NCBI RefSeq assembly: GCF_003944835.1
Contig: NZ_RWIV01000001.1
Coordinates: 1,961,501 to 2,025,500 of the forward strand
Reading direction: 5' to 3'
DNA: 64,000 nt
DNA from: Bacillus sp. HMF5848
GTDB lineage: Bacteria; Bacillota; Bacilli; Bacillales; HMF5848
The notes beneath the pieces are model-generated. The model saw nothing but the letters and a program-made list of their open reading frames with translations, was not told the origin of the DNA and did no database searches. The position numbers and the translations under genes are program-made. Below, piece by piece: positions 55,916-64,000 of this stretch (positions are counted from its first letter, which is position 1; every line of letters starts with the position of its first letter).

Positions 55916-57787
55916 ATGGGGAAAATCATCCAACTTGATGATCAGCTTTCCAATAAAATAGCAGCAGGAGAAGTAGTTGAACGCCCTGCTTCAGTTATCA
56001 AAGAACTGGTTGAAAACTCAATTGATGCTAATAGCACTATAATAGAAGTAGAGGTTGAGGAAGCGGGACTGCAAAGGATTCGAATCCTTGATAATGGCAA
56101 TGGTATAGAATCAGATGATTGTGAAATAGCTTTTTCACGCCATGCCACTAGTAAAATAAAAGCTGAAAGTGATTTGTTTCGAATTCGCACATTAGGGTTT
56201 CGGGGTGAGGCGCTGCCTAGTATAGCTTCTGTTTCTAAAGTTGCCTTACGAACGTCAACAGGATCAGAAGCAGGGACATTTATTGAACTAGAAGGTGGCG
56301 TGATTAAAAAACATGAGCGGACAAATAGCCGTAAAGGCACGGACTTAACTGTAGAACAGTTGTTTTTTAATACCCCTGCGCGACTTAAATATATGAAAAC
56401 TATTCATACAGAACTAGGGCATATCTCTGATGTGATGAACAGGTTAGCATTGGCTCATCCTCATGTATCATTTAAGTTGATGCACAATGGCAAGCGTATG
56501 CTGTTTACTCCAGGTAATGGGGATGTCCGTCAAGTGCTCGCCTCTATTTACGGAGTTGCAACCGCAAAGAAAATGCTACCTATTCATCACGAATCGTTAG
56601 ATTTTAAGATTAGTGGGCATATAGCTTTGCCCGAAATTACGAGGGCTTCTAGAAATTATATATCAACAGTTATTAATGGAAGATTTGTTCGCCATTATGG
56701 TATTATGAAAGCTATTGAACAAGGATATCATACGCTTCTACCAATAGGGCGACATCCAATAGTTATGCTTAAGATAGAAATGGACCCTATACTAGTCGAT
56801 GTTAATGTGCATCCTGCTAAACTAGAAGTTCGCTTAAGTAAAGAACAAGAACTACTTGAAATAATTGAATCGAGCATAAAACAAGTATTTAAGAAGCAAA
56901 CACTTATCCCAGAAGTTGAAACAAAAGCACACAATAAACGTGAGCAAATTAAAACGGAACAAGAGTTTTTCCGTTTTGAACACGTGGTTAAGTCCGAACC
57001 TGAAAAAAGCGAAGCTAGCGATATATATATTGACTCAAATTCTGGCAGATCTGACAGTGAAATCAATGAACGTGGTGGTATGGATAGTACTCAGGATGAA
57101 ACAACAATACGTAATGAAGTATCATCAAGCGAAATTAAAAAAATAATACAAAATGATAGTTCTGTAGAAGAGGAGTCTATTGCTACTAGCAACACAATAA
57201 ACGATAGATTACCGCCTTTGTATCCGATAGGTCAAATGCACGGTACGTATATTTTGGCGCAAAACGAGAATGGACTTTATATCATTGATCAACATGCAGC
57301 GCAGGAGAGGCTTAAATACGAGTTTTACCGTGGAAAAGTAGCTGAAGTTGACTCTGCCTTGCAGCAGTTATTAGTACCACTAACATTTGATTTTGCTAGT
57401 AATGAAGCAATTAAGCTAATAGAGCACAAAGACAAGTTAGAAGCTTGTGGTATTTTTCTTGAATCATTTGGTACACACTCTTTTATCGTGAGAGAGCATC
57501 CGAGTTGGTTTCCTGCGGGACATGAACAGAGTGTTATCGAAGATTTAATTCAGCAAGTCTTGACGACAAAAACAGCGGATATAGGTAAGCTTCGTGAGGA
57601 AGCTGCTATATTAATGAGTTGTAAAGCATCGATTAAAGCTAATCATTATTTACGTCAGGATGAAATGTTTGCATTACTAGAAGATTTACGAAAAAGTGAG
57701 GATCCATTTACATGTCCTCATGGACGGCCTATTCTCCTCCATTTCTCAACCTATGAAATGGAAAAAATGTTTAAACGAGTTATGTAA
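55916..57787 (+). CDS. mutL: DNA mismatch repair protein MutL
   Basis: MutL couples mismatch recognition to strand cutting. The 623 residues hold an N-terminal GHKL ATPase ([36 protein letters not shown]), a variable acidic linker (about 340-425) and a C-terminal endonuclease domain with [12 protein letters not shown] and CPHGRPILL. The metal-binding endonuclease motif fits an organism without MutH. The ATG follows TGAGGGG. It ends the mutSL operon. Confidence 0.97.
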   Translation: MGKIIQLDDQLSNKIAAGEVVERPASVIKELVENSIDANSTIIEVEVEEAGLQRIRILDNGNGIESDDCEIAFSRHATSKIKAESDLFRIRTLGFRGEALPSIASVSKVALRTSTGSEAGTFIELEGGVIKKHERTNSRKGTDLTVEQLFFNTPARLKYMKTIHTELGHISDVMNRLALAHPHVSFKLMHNGKRMLFTPGNGDVRQVLASIYGVATAKKMLPIHHESLDFKISGHIALPEITRASRNYISTVINGRFVRHYGIMKAIEQGYHTLLPIGRHPIVMLKIEMDPILVDVNVHPAKLEVRLSKEQELLEIIESSIKQVFKKQTLIPEVETKAHNKREQIKTEQEFFRFEHVVKSEPEKSEASDIYIDSNSGRSDSEINERGGMDSTQDETTIRNEVSSSEIKKIIQNDSSVEEESIATSNTINDRLPPLYPIGQMHGTYILAQNENGLYIIDQHAAQERLKYEFYRGKVAEVDSALQQLLVPLTFDFASNEAIKLIEHKDKLEACGIFLESFGTHSFIVREHPSWFPAGHEQSVIEDLIQQVLTTKTADIGKLREEAAILMSCKASIKANHYLRQDEMFALLEDLRKSEDPFTCPHGRPILLHFSTYEMEKMFKRVM

Positions 57788-57807
57788 TGAATTAGTTAAT
57801 AAGTATC

Positions 57808-57836
57808 CGGGCTACTGAATTTTAGTAGTAGCCCGT
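57808..57836 (+). terminator. Hairpin after mutL
   Basis: 9-bp stem CGGGCTACT / AGTAGCCCG. Only two T residues follow, so it may be a weak terminator. Confidence 0.55.
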
Positions 57837-57968
57837 TACTGAAAATTTTTTAATTTTTCATGATAAGTTTATTCCAAATGTGGATATAATATGTTGATGT
57901 TGTGCTGTTACCAGAAAAGAAGGGATTTTTCTTTCATTTCTTAAAACAGTATGAAGGAGGATCATCCT

Positions 57969-58922
57969 TTGGAAGAAAATAAACAAAAGGTTATAGTCAT
58001 TATTGGCCCTACGGCAGTTGGGAAAACAAAGCTTAGTATTGAAGCTGCTAAAAGGTTTAATGGCGAAATTATAAGTGGCGATTCTATGCAAGTGTATCGT
58101 GGTATGGATATAGGTACAGCAAAAATCAAATCAAATGAAATGGATGGCATTCCGCACCATTTACTCGATATAAAGGATCCAACTGATGCTTTTTCTGTAC
58201 AAGAATTTCAAGAATTAGTTGTTCAAAAGATAGACGACATAACGAAGCGCTCGAAAACTCCTGTTATTGTCGGGGGAACTGGATTGTATATTCAATCTGT
58301 GTTATATGATTATCAATTCTCAGACGTGTCGTCTGACGACATGCTTCGAGAGGAGTTAACGGCTTTAGCTAGTCAGTACTCACCTGAATTTTTACATAAC
58401 AAGCTAAAAGACGTTGATAAGGAGAGCGCTGACAGAATTCATCCAAATAACACTCGTCGCGTCATTCGAGCACTTGAAATATATCATACAACAGGGCGTA
58501 CAATGACAGAATATCTAAGAGAAAATAAACAACAGCCCCGTTATTTAACAGCTCTGATTGGATTAACAATGGAGCGTGAGATGTTATACGAACGAATTAA
58601 TCAACGTGTAGATATTATGCTCGATGAAGGATTGCTGGAAGAGGTGACAGCTCTATTTAATAATCGTATTGATGATTGTCAATCTATTCAAGCTATTGGT
58701 TATAAAGAACTATATGACTACTTAAGAGGAAACATATCGTATGAAAGAGCCGTTGATTTAATTAAACAGAATTCAAGACGTTATGCCAAACGGCAATTAA
58801 CATGGTTCCGTAATAAAATGGATGTAAGATGGTTCGATATGACTAATGCTTTAGAGTTTGATGAGAAAATGGAGGAAATTTTTCATTATATTGCAGGAAA
58901 GCTACTATTAAAAGCGAAATAA
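57969..58922 (+). CDS. miaA: tRNA dimethylallyltransferase MiaA
   Basis: MiaA transfers the dimethylallyl group to A37 of tRNAs reading UNN codons; MiaB then thiomethylates it. The 317 residues have GPTAVGKT at 13-20, GDSMQVYRGMDIGTAK, VGGTGLYIQSVLYDY and the end RRYAKRQLTWFRNK. The start is the TTG 8 bases after AAGGAGG; the ATG at 57951 overlaps that site. hfq follows 30 bases later, the widely conserved miaA-hfq pair. Confidence 0.96.
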   Translation: MEENKQKVIVIIGPTAVGKTKLSIEAAKRFNGEIISGDSMQVYRGMDIGTAKIKSNEMDGIPHHLLDIKDPTDAFSVQEFQELVVQKIDDITKRSKTPVIVGGTGLYIQSVLYDYQFSDVSSDDMLREELTALASQYSPEFLHNKLKDVDKESADRIHPNNTRRVIRALEIYHTTGRTMTEYLRENKQQPRYLTALIGLTMEREMLYERINQRVDIMLDEGLLEEVTALFNNRIDDCQSIQAIGYKELYDYLRGNISYERAVDLIKQNSRRYAKRQLTWFRNKMDVRWFDMTNALEFDEKMEEIFHYIAGKLLLKAK

Positions 58923-58952
58923 TATGTATAGAGAAAAGAGGAGGACATAAGC

Positions 58953-59177
58953 ATGAAACAAGCAGTGAACATTCAAGACCAAATATTAAATCAACTTCGT
59001 AAAGATGGAACATTCGTAACTGTGTTTTTATTAAATGGATTTCAACTTCGTGGCCAAGTTAAAGGTTTTGATAATTTTACAGTATTACTTGAAACAGAGG
59101 GTAAACAACAACTTATTTATAAACATGCCATCTCTACATTCGCACCACAAAAAAATGTTCAAATTGATTTTGAATAA
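58953..59177 (+). CDS. hfq: RNA chaperone Hfq
   Basis: A 74-residue Sm-like protein that forms hexamers and binds small RNAs and mRNAs. Sm1 is seen in [27 protein letters not shown], Sm2 in [11 protein letters not shown]. There is no long C-terminal tail, as usual in Bacillus. It starts after GAGGAGGA, and a terminator follows directly. Confidence 0.97.
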   Translation: MKQAVNIQDQILNQLRKDGTFVTVFLLNGFQLRGQVKGFDNFTVLLETEGKQQLIYKHAISTFAPQKNVQIDFE

Positions 59178-59186
59178 ATGTTTTTG

Positions 59187-59216
59187 CTCACCACTAAATA
59201 GCTGGTGAGTTTTTTT
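59187..59216 (+). terminator. Terminator after hfq
   Basis: 7-bp stem CTCACCA / TGGTGAG, 9-base loop, seven T residues. Confidence 0.88.
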
Positions 59217-59451
59217 GTGAATAAGGCAATCCTCAGCGTTTAGTGGATTTGGGTTGTGTTTTTAACTATCTTTATTTCTCGGGAAAGCGCAGATTGCGAC
59301 ATTTGTGTAAAAATGCTTACTATTTAAGCGAATTTTGTTTTATGGTGTTATATTCTTTTCAAAGGCGTTGAAAAAATTATAAAAAAACTGGGCGTTTGTC
59401 ACAATTCTCCTATCTTGCACGTATACTAGTAGGGAATGTGAGGTGAAGGTG

Positions 59452-60399
59452 TTGGATCAACCGATGAAGATGAAAAATAATGGACAGATTAACATCGTTC
59501 TCAATGGGCAAAAACATAAACTAAAACTTACTCATAAACAGGACCCACTTCTAACAGAGAAAAACGCCAATAAACATGTTATTTTAAATGATATTGAAAA
59601 TGAAATGAGCAAACTCGTCGGTATGGATGAGATGAAGAGAATTATTAAAGAAATATACGCTTGGATTTATGTGAATAAAAAACGAGAAGAACAAGGGCTA
59701 AAGGCTGGTAAGCAAGCGTTACACATGATGTTTAAGGGTAATCCTGGCACAGGAAAAACAACTGTAGCACGTCTAATCGGTAAACTATTTGTACAGATGA
59801 ATGTTTTATCAAAAGGACATTTAATTGAAGCGGAACGTGCTGACTTAGTAGGAGAGTATATCGGACATACTGCTCAGAAAACTCGCGATTTAATAAAGAA
59901 GGCTATAGGTGGAATATTATTTGTTGACGAAGCGTATTCTCTCGCGCGAGGAGGAGAGAAGGATTTTGGGAAAGAAGCTATTGATACACTAGTAAAGCAT
60001 ATGGAAGATCGACAGCACGAATTTATCTTAATTTTAGCAGGCTATTCAAAAGAAATGGATCATTTTTTATCACTAAATCCAGGATTACAATCTAGATTTC
60101 CTCTTGTTATTGATTTTCCAGATTATTCGGTAGATCAACTGATGGAGATTGCTAGGCGTATGCTATTTGAAAAACAATATGAATTAAGCACTGATGCAGA
60201 GTGGAAGCTTAAGGATCATTTAGTTGCGTATAAAGCAGGTACGAACCCAAAAAGCTTTAGTAATGGACGCTATATACGTAATGTGATTGAAAAGTCAATA
60301 CGTGCTCAAGCAATGCGACTATTGTTACATGATGAATTTGATCGAAAAGATTTGCTTACATTGCGTAGTCAGGACCTTATCTTTTCTGATGAAAAATAA
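59452..60399 (+). CDS. spoVK: Stage V sporulation protein K (AAA ATPase)
   Basis: A CbbX-type AAA ATPase of 315 residues needed for late spore maturation in B. subtilis. After a 50-residue N-terminal part (MKNNGQINIVLNGQKHKLK) come LVGMDEMKRIIKEIYAWI, Walker A GNPGTGKTT from residue 96, Walker B ILFVDEAYSL and the arginine region NPGLQSRFP. TTG at 59452 was preferred (GAGGTG 6 bases before); GTG at 59443 lies next to that site, and an ATG at 59464 is also possible. A weak sigma-E-like pair (TCACAAT at 59399, TATACTA at 59422) may be its promoter. Confidence 0.93.
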   Translation: MDQPMKMKNNGQINIVLNGQKHKLKLTHKQDPLLTEKNANKHVILNDIENEMSKLVGMDEMKRIIKEIYAWIYVNKKREEQGLKAGKQALHMMFKGNPGTGKTTVARLIGKLFVQMNVLSKGHLIEAERADLVGEYIGHTAQKTRDLIKKAIGGILFVDEAYSLARGGEKDFGKEAIDTLVKHMEDRQHEFILILAGYSKEMDHFLSLNPGLQSRFPLVIDFPDYSVDQLMEIARRMLFEKQYELSTDAEWKLKDHLVAYKAGTNPKSFSNGRYIRNVIEKSIRAQAMRLLLHDEFDRKDLLTLRSQDLIFSDEK

Positions 60400-60491
60400 C
60401 ATAAGTTTGACTTGAATCTTCTTGATCGGACCGCTTATATTTTTGCTTATGTAAAAAATAGAAATAGAACTATACGATAAAATCTTCAAAT

Positions 60492-60514
60492 AAACCGGCT
60501 AAGCCCGGTTTTTT
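60492..60514 (+). terminator. Terminator after spoVK
   Basis: AAACCGG / CCGGTTT stem, CTAAGC loop, TTT tail. A second hairpin, AGCAGT with ACTGCT (60607-60628), lies between spoVK and the convergent DUF1360 gene. Confidence 0.75.
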
Positions 60515-60639
60515 CATATTATTCTTAAATCTGGTCATGTGCGCCTTCATTACCTTCTTGCTTTTTCTTGGTAATATTTTAAGTAGCCTTTCTTATGTTT
60601 TGTTAGAGCAGTAAGTAAGATGACTGCTTTTCAAAAGCT

Positions 60640-61005
60640 TCATTTTTGCTTGTTGTAATAATCGACTTTTTTTATGTTTACCCCTACAAACGTCTCGATT
60701 ACTGCTTGGGCTCCTGCAATAGATAAAATAAAGATGATTAGTTTAAATACATCATGAAATAAAATAAATCCACCACCTAAAAAAATAGCACTCCAAACCC
60801 CTGTACACCAATAACAATTCAATAAATAACCGAATAAATTTTTGGGGATTTTTTTACGTTTATCTCCTTCAGGTGTATGGAAAGTGGTTAATTTCATAAA
60901 TGGATCACGTATTTTTTCAGTTATTTTATCAAATACAATCAAATGAGTGAGACGATAACTTGCTAAGATAACCATTAAATATTGTAACCATGTAATCTGG
61001 GTCAT
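60640..61005 (-). CDS. DUF1360 membrane protein (YjcA/YngL-like)
   Basis: The only gene on the minus strand. The 121 residues have two or three hydrophobic segments and the family marks ASYRLTHLIVFDKITEKIRDPF and NCYWCTGVWSAIF; the CxxC pair between the membrane helices is typical of DUF1360. Spore-linked relatives are known by name (YjcA). The ATG has AGGAG at a good distance on the minus strand. It stands between spoVK (convergent) and hflX (divergent). Function unknown. Confidence 0.85.
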   Translation of the reverse strand: MTQITWLQYLMVILASYRLTHLIVFDKITEKIRDPFMKLTTFHTPEGDKRKKIPKNLFGYLLNCYWCTGVWSAIFLGGGFILFHDVFKLIIFILSIAGAQAVIETFVGVNIKKVDYYNKQK

Positions 61006-61160
61006 GATTTATGCGCTCCTAAAATTTGTCGTTTCTCCTTCATGATGTCTCAAGGCAAAGTATTTTATTCTGTGTATGTTAAAGAAATAAGCATAGCTGG
61101 AAATGTTAAATTGATTCTTGTAATATATAAGAGAATATAAAAAGGAAGAAGGCTAATTAA

Positions 61161-62426
61161 TTGGATATAAGAACTACTAGAAAGGAACAAGCTATAATAG
61201 TTGGGTGCCAATTGCCTAATCGAGACGATGAACAATTTGAGAACTCTATGCAAGAGTTAGGTTCATTGATTCGTACTGCTCAAGGTGAGGTTGTCGTGGC
61301 TGTAACACAAAAACGTGTTTCTATACATACTGCTACATATATAGGAAAAGGGAAGTTAGAAGAGCTTTCGTTAATAGTGCAAGAAAAAGAAGCTGATATT
61401 GTTATCTTTAATGATGAATTAACTCCAAGTCAATTACGAAATATATCTAGAATACTGAATGATGTGAAAGTTGTTGATAGAACGCAGTTGATCTTAGATA
61501 TATTTGCGATGAGAGCAAATTCAAAAGAAGGTAAGCTTCAAGTGGAATTGGCTCAATTGCAGTATATGTTACCACGTTTAGGTGGACAAGGTTTAGCGTT
61601 ATCTAGGCTAGGTGCTGGAATAGGGACAAGAGGGCCTGGTGAAACAAAGCTTGAAACAGACCGTCGTCATATTCATAGGCGGATAACTGAAATAAAAAGC
61701 CAATTATCAATTGTTGTTAAGCATAGGAAACGTTATCGTTCTAGACGCAAGCGCAACGGTGTATATCAAATTTCGCTTGTTGGTTATACGAATGCAGGGA
61801 AATCAACTTTGTTTAATAAATTGACTGATTCGCAAGCGTTTGAAGAGAATTTGTTGTTTGCTACGTTAGACCCGATGACAAGAAAGTTATTTTTACCTTG
61901 CGGGATGACTACTTTATTAACAGATACAGTTGGTTTTATTCAAGATTTACCAACGACTTTAATCGCTGCTTTTCGTTCTACACTTGAAGAGGTCCAGGAG
62001 GCGGATTTAATATTACATGTTGTGGACAGTTCGAATCCTGATTATTTTCGTCATGAACAAACTGTTTATGAGTTATTAGAAGAATTAGAGGTTTCAAATA
62101 CACCAGTACTTACTATATATAATAAACGCGATCAAGTACATGAAGAGTTTGTGCCAAATGGTAAAAGTCCATTTCTACACTTATCAGCTTTTATGAAAGA
62201 GGACTTACATAATCTTTTGCATAAGATAGAGGAGCAAATGAAATTAGAGATGGTACCGTATGATGTTGCTATTCCTGCTGTGGAAGGCAAGTTATTAGCG
62301 GCATTAAAGGCTACGACAATTTTAAATGACTTGCATTACAATGAGATGAGCAATACGTATGATTGTAGAGGGTTTATTTTTAATGATGACGTACTTTTTC
62401 AACAATTAAATCACTTTTTAGACTAG
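61161..62426 (+). CDS. hflX: Ribosome-associated GTPase HflX (YnbA)
   Basis: HflX binds and splits stalled 70S ribosomes using GTP. The 421 residues contain the HflX N-terminal domain (TYIGKGKLEELS, FNDELTPSQLRNI, VVDRTQLILDIFAMRA), a coiled linker with GPGETKLETDRR, the G domain GYTNAGKST (208-216), DTVGFIQDLP and YNKRD, and a short C-terminal domain. It starts at TTG with GGAAGAAGG upstream. Its promoter shares the 155-base gap with the divergent DUF1360 gene. Confidence 0.94.
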   Translation: MDIRTTRKEQAIIVGCQLPNRDDEQFENSMQELGSLIRTAQGEVVVAVTQKRVSIHTATYIGKGKLEELSLIVQEKEADIVIFNDELTPSQLRNISRILNDVKVVDRTQLILDIFAMRANSKEGKLQVELAQLQYMLPRLGGQGLALSRLGAGIGTRGPGETKLETDRRHIHRRITEIKSQLSIVVKHRKRYRSRRKRNGVYQISLVGYTNAGKSTLFNKLTDSQAFEENLLFATLDPMTRKLFLPCGMTTLLTDTVGFIQDLPTTLIAAFRSTLEEVQEADLILHVVDSSNPDYFRHEQTVYELLEELEVSNTPVLTIYNKRDQVHEEFVPNGKSPFLHLSAFMKEDLHNLLHKIEEQMKLEMVPYDVAIPAVEGKLLAALKATTILNDLHYNEMSNTYDCRGFIFNDDVLFQQLNHFLD

Positions 62427-62438
62427 AGGAGCTTCAAG

Positions 62439-63695
62439 ATGCAATACGAAAACCAAAATAAGTTACAACCATTAATCGAGCGGGTTGAACAAAAGATTCA
62501 ACCTGCTCTTCAAGCTATTGATAAAAACATTGAGTACCATCAATATAGAGTTCTACAGGCATTCAGAAACAATAAAATAAGTGAAGGGCATTTCATTCCA
62601 TCCACTGGATATGGATATGACGACGTAGGTCGAGATACTCTTGAAAAATTATATGCTGATGTGTTAGGTGGGGAAGCGGGGTTAGTTAGACCACAAATCA
62701 TTTCTGGAACTCATGCAATAACGGTAGCATTATTTGGAGTGTTAAGACCAGGTGATGAACTGCTTTATATAACTGGTAAACCTTATGATACACTTGATGA
62801 GATAGTTGGACTGAGAGGACAGGATAATGGTTCGTTAAAAGACTTTAATATTTCGTTTAATTATGTAGCTTTACAAGAAGATGGAATGATAAATTATGAA
62901 GCTGTAAAGCAAGCTATTAAGCGAGATACAAAGATGATTGGAATTCAGCGATCGAAAGGATATGCCAACAGACCTTCTTTTAACATCCAAGAAATAGAGA
63001 ATATGATAAAGTTTGTTAAAAGTTTAAAAGAAGACGTAATTGTATTTGTAGATAACTGTTATGGGGAGTTTGTGGAAGATAAAGAGCCGTGCCATGTGGG
63101 AGCAGATTTGATGGCCGGGTCATTAATTAAAAATCCAGGAGGCGGTATTGCGAAAACCGGAGGCTATATTGTGGGGACACAAAGGTTAGTTGAATTATGT
63201 GCATATAGAATGACTTCACCTGGCATTGGAGCAGAAGCGGGTCCTTCTTTATATAGTTTGCAAGAAATGTACCAAGGATTTTTCTTAGCACCTCATGTTG
63301 TTGGACAAGCTTTGAAAGGTGCATTATTTACATCGTGTTTATTAGGAGAGCTAGGTTTAACGACATCACCTTCGTGGAACCAACCACGGACGGACTTAGT
63401 ACAAGCAGTGCAATTTGATGACAAAGACCGCATGATAGCTTTTTGTCAGGCTGTTCAGTATGCATCACCCATTAATGCCCACTTTAGACCGGAGCCAAAT
63501 TATATGCCTGGGTATGAAGATGATGTCATTATGGCAGCGGGTACCTTTATTCAAGGATCTAGTATGGAGCTAAGTGCGGATGGACCTATAAGACCACCAT
63601 ACATAGCGTATGTGCAAGGTGGACTGACGTATGCCCATGTTAAAATTGCGGTATCATTAGCTGTTGATAAATTAATATCTGCAAGCTTAATATAA
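62439..63695 (+). CDS. ynbB: PLP-dependent methionine gamma-lyase-like protein YnbB
   Basis: A 418-residue PLP-dependent protein of the Met_gamma_lyase / 'aluminium resistance' family. IEYHQYRVLQAFRNNKIS, RPQIISGTHAI, VDNCYGEFVEDKEP and SLIKNPGGGIAKTGGYIVG, which carries the likely PLP lysine, are visible. It starts after GAGGAG, 12 bases after hflX, and ends at a terminator; glnR normally follows. The true substrate is unknown and the lyase activity is inferred from fold only. Confidence 0.9.
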   Translation: MQYENQNKLQPLIERVEQKIQPALQAIDKNIEYHQYRVLQAFRNNKISEGHFIPSTGYGYDDVGRDTLEKLYADVLGGEAGLVRPQIISGTHAITVALFGVLRPGDELLYITGKPYDTLDEIVGLRGQDNGSLKDFNISFNYVALQEDGMINYEAVKQAIKRDTKMIGIQRSKGYANRPSFNIQEIENMIKFVKSLKEDVIVFVDNCYGEFVEDKEPCHVGADLMAGSLIKNPGGGIAKTGGYIVGTQRLVELCAYRMTSPGIGAEAGPSLYSLQEMYQGFFLAPHVVGQALKGALFTSCLLGELGLTTSPSWNQPRTDLVQAVQFDDKDRMIAFCQAVQYASPINAHFRPEPNYMPGYEDDVIMAAGTFIQGSSMELSADGPIRPPYIAYVQGGLTYAHVKIAVSLAVDKLISASLI

Positions 63696-63700
63696 AAACC

Positions 63701-63735
63701 AAACGCATATCATTAAAAGTGATGTGCGTTTTTTG
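63701..63735 (+). terminator. Terminator after ynbB
   Basis: 13-bp stem with two G-T pairs (63701-63713 with 63719-63731), TAAAA loop, TTTT. Confidence 0.9.
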
Positions 63736-64000
63736 ACGTTTAGGAATGAAAATCGTGACTTTAATGTGGGGATATAATTCTGAATTGATGAGTGTCCAGT
63801 TCTAGGGTTTTTGACTCAAGAGGAAAAATCAGTTTTCTGTGATTACACACCAATCATCTTTGAAAGTCAGAATTTTCGCTGGCTAGGACGACCCAGAATT
63901 GAAAAAGTGACAGGACGTCGCGTTTTCTTAGGGTGGTCTCCGCTACCTTGTTATAAGGTAGTTGTATTTTTTGAAAATTTTTTATGCTTAATAGTTGCAA
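63736..64000. other. Gap at window end with a degenerate repeat start
   Basis: No gene is seen. GATGAGTGTCCAGTTCT (63787-63803) differs from GATGAGTGTCTAGCTCC (19369-19385) only by three transitions. Near 63943-63961 a 7-bp hairpin CTACCTT / AAGGTAG is followed by TTGTATTTTTTG. By synteny, glnR should begin soon after the window. Confidence 0.45.

Overview
The window is a stretch of chromosome from an AT-rich, low-GC, endospore-forming Firmicute of the family Bacillaceae. Gene content and order follow the Bacillus subtilis chromosome from polC to the approach of glnR: polC, rimP-nusA-rnpM-ylxQ-infB-ylxP-rbfA-truB-ribF, rpsO, pnp, ylxY-mlpA-ymxH-dpaAB-asd-dapG-dapA-rnjB-tepA-ylzJ-spoIIIE, ymfFHIJK-rodZ-pgsA-cinA-recA-rny-ymdB-spoVS, tdh-kbl, miaB-ricA-cotE-mutSL-miaA-hfq, spoVK-hflX-ynbB. 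Spore genes (dpaAB, spoIIIE, spoVS, cotE, spoVK, ymxH, ylxY, tepA) mark it as a spore former. The genus cannot be fixed from this sequence alone; the proteins are clearly not those of B. subtilis itself. All genes but one (a DUF1360 membrane protein at 60640-61005) lie on the + strand.

Layout. 1-8 kb: the end of replicative polymerase PolC, then the transcription/translation operon (ribosome maturation, NusA, IF2, RbfA, pseudouridine synthase, FAD synthesis). 8-11 kb: S15 with a leader resembling the autoregulatory S15 mRNA element, and PNPase. 11-19 kb: sporulation-linked envelope and protease genes, dipicolinate synthase, and the shared aspartate/diaminopimelate branch that feeds it. 18.8-20 kb: a 1.1 kb gene-free gap with a promoter-like site and a GC-rich folded block. 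20-25 kb: RNase J2, a ClpP-like spore protease and the SpoIIIE DNA pump. 25-30.5 kb: a BMP lipoprotein-ABC nucleoside transporter. 30.7-38 kb: a paired M16 protease system, a frameshifted SDR gene, RodZ, PgsA and CinA. 38-44 kb: RecA with an SOS box, RNase Y, YmdB, SpoVS and a dipeptidase. 44-50 kb: 2-oxoacid:ferredoxin oxidoreductase and threonine catabolism (Tdh-Kbl). 50-60 kb: tRNA modification, the Ric complex subunit, coat morphogen CotE, mismatch repair, Hfq and SpoVK. 60-64 kb: the DUF1360 gene, HflX and a PLP lyase-like protein.

The genes form several working groups: RNA turnover (pnp, rnjB, rny, hfq, rnpM, ricA), spore core chemistry (asd, dapG and dapA make the dihydrodipicolinate precursor, dpaAB convert it to dipicolinic acid) and DNA integrity (recA, mutSL, spoIIIE, polC).

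No prophage, insertion sequence, CRISPR array, tRNA or rRNA gene was seen, and no clearly new multi-gene system. The most interesting material lies between genes: the folded GC-rich block in the 18.8-20 kb gap, a 120-bp palindromic element after ymdB, degenerate copies of a dispersed repeat, strong candidate sporulation promoters before tepA, spoVS, cotE and dpaA, and a one-base frameshift in a G run in ymfI. All promoter, repeat and structure calls were made by eye; no database search or folding program was run.
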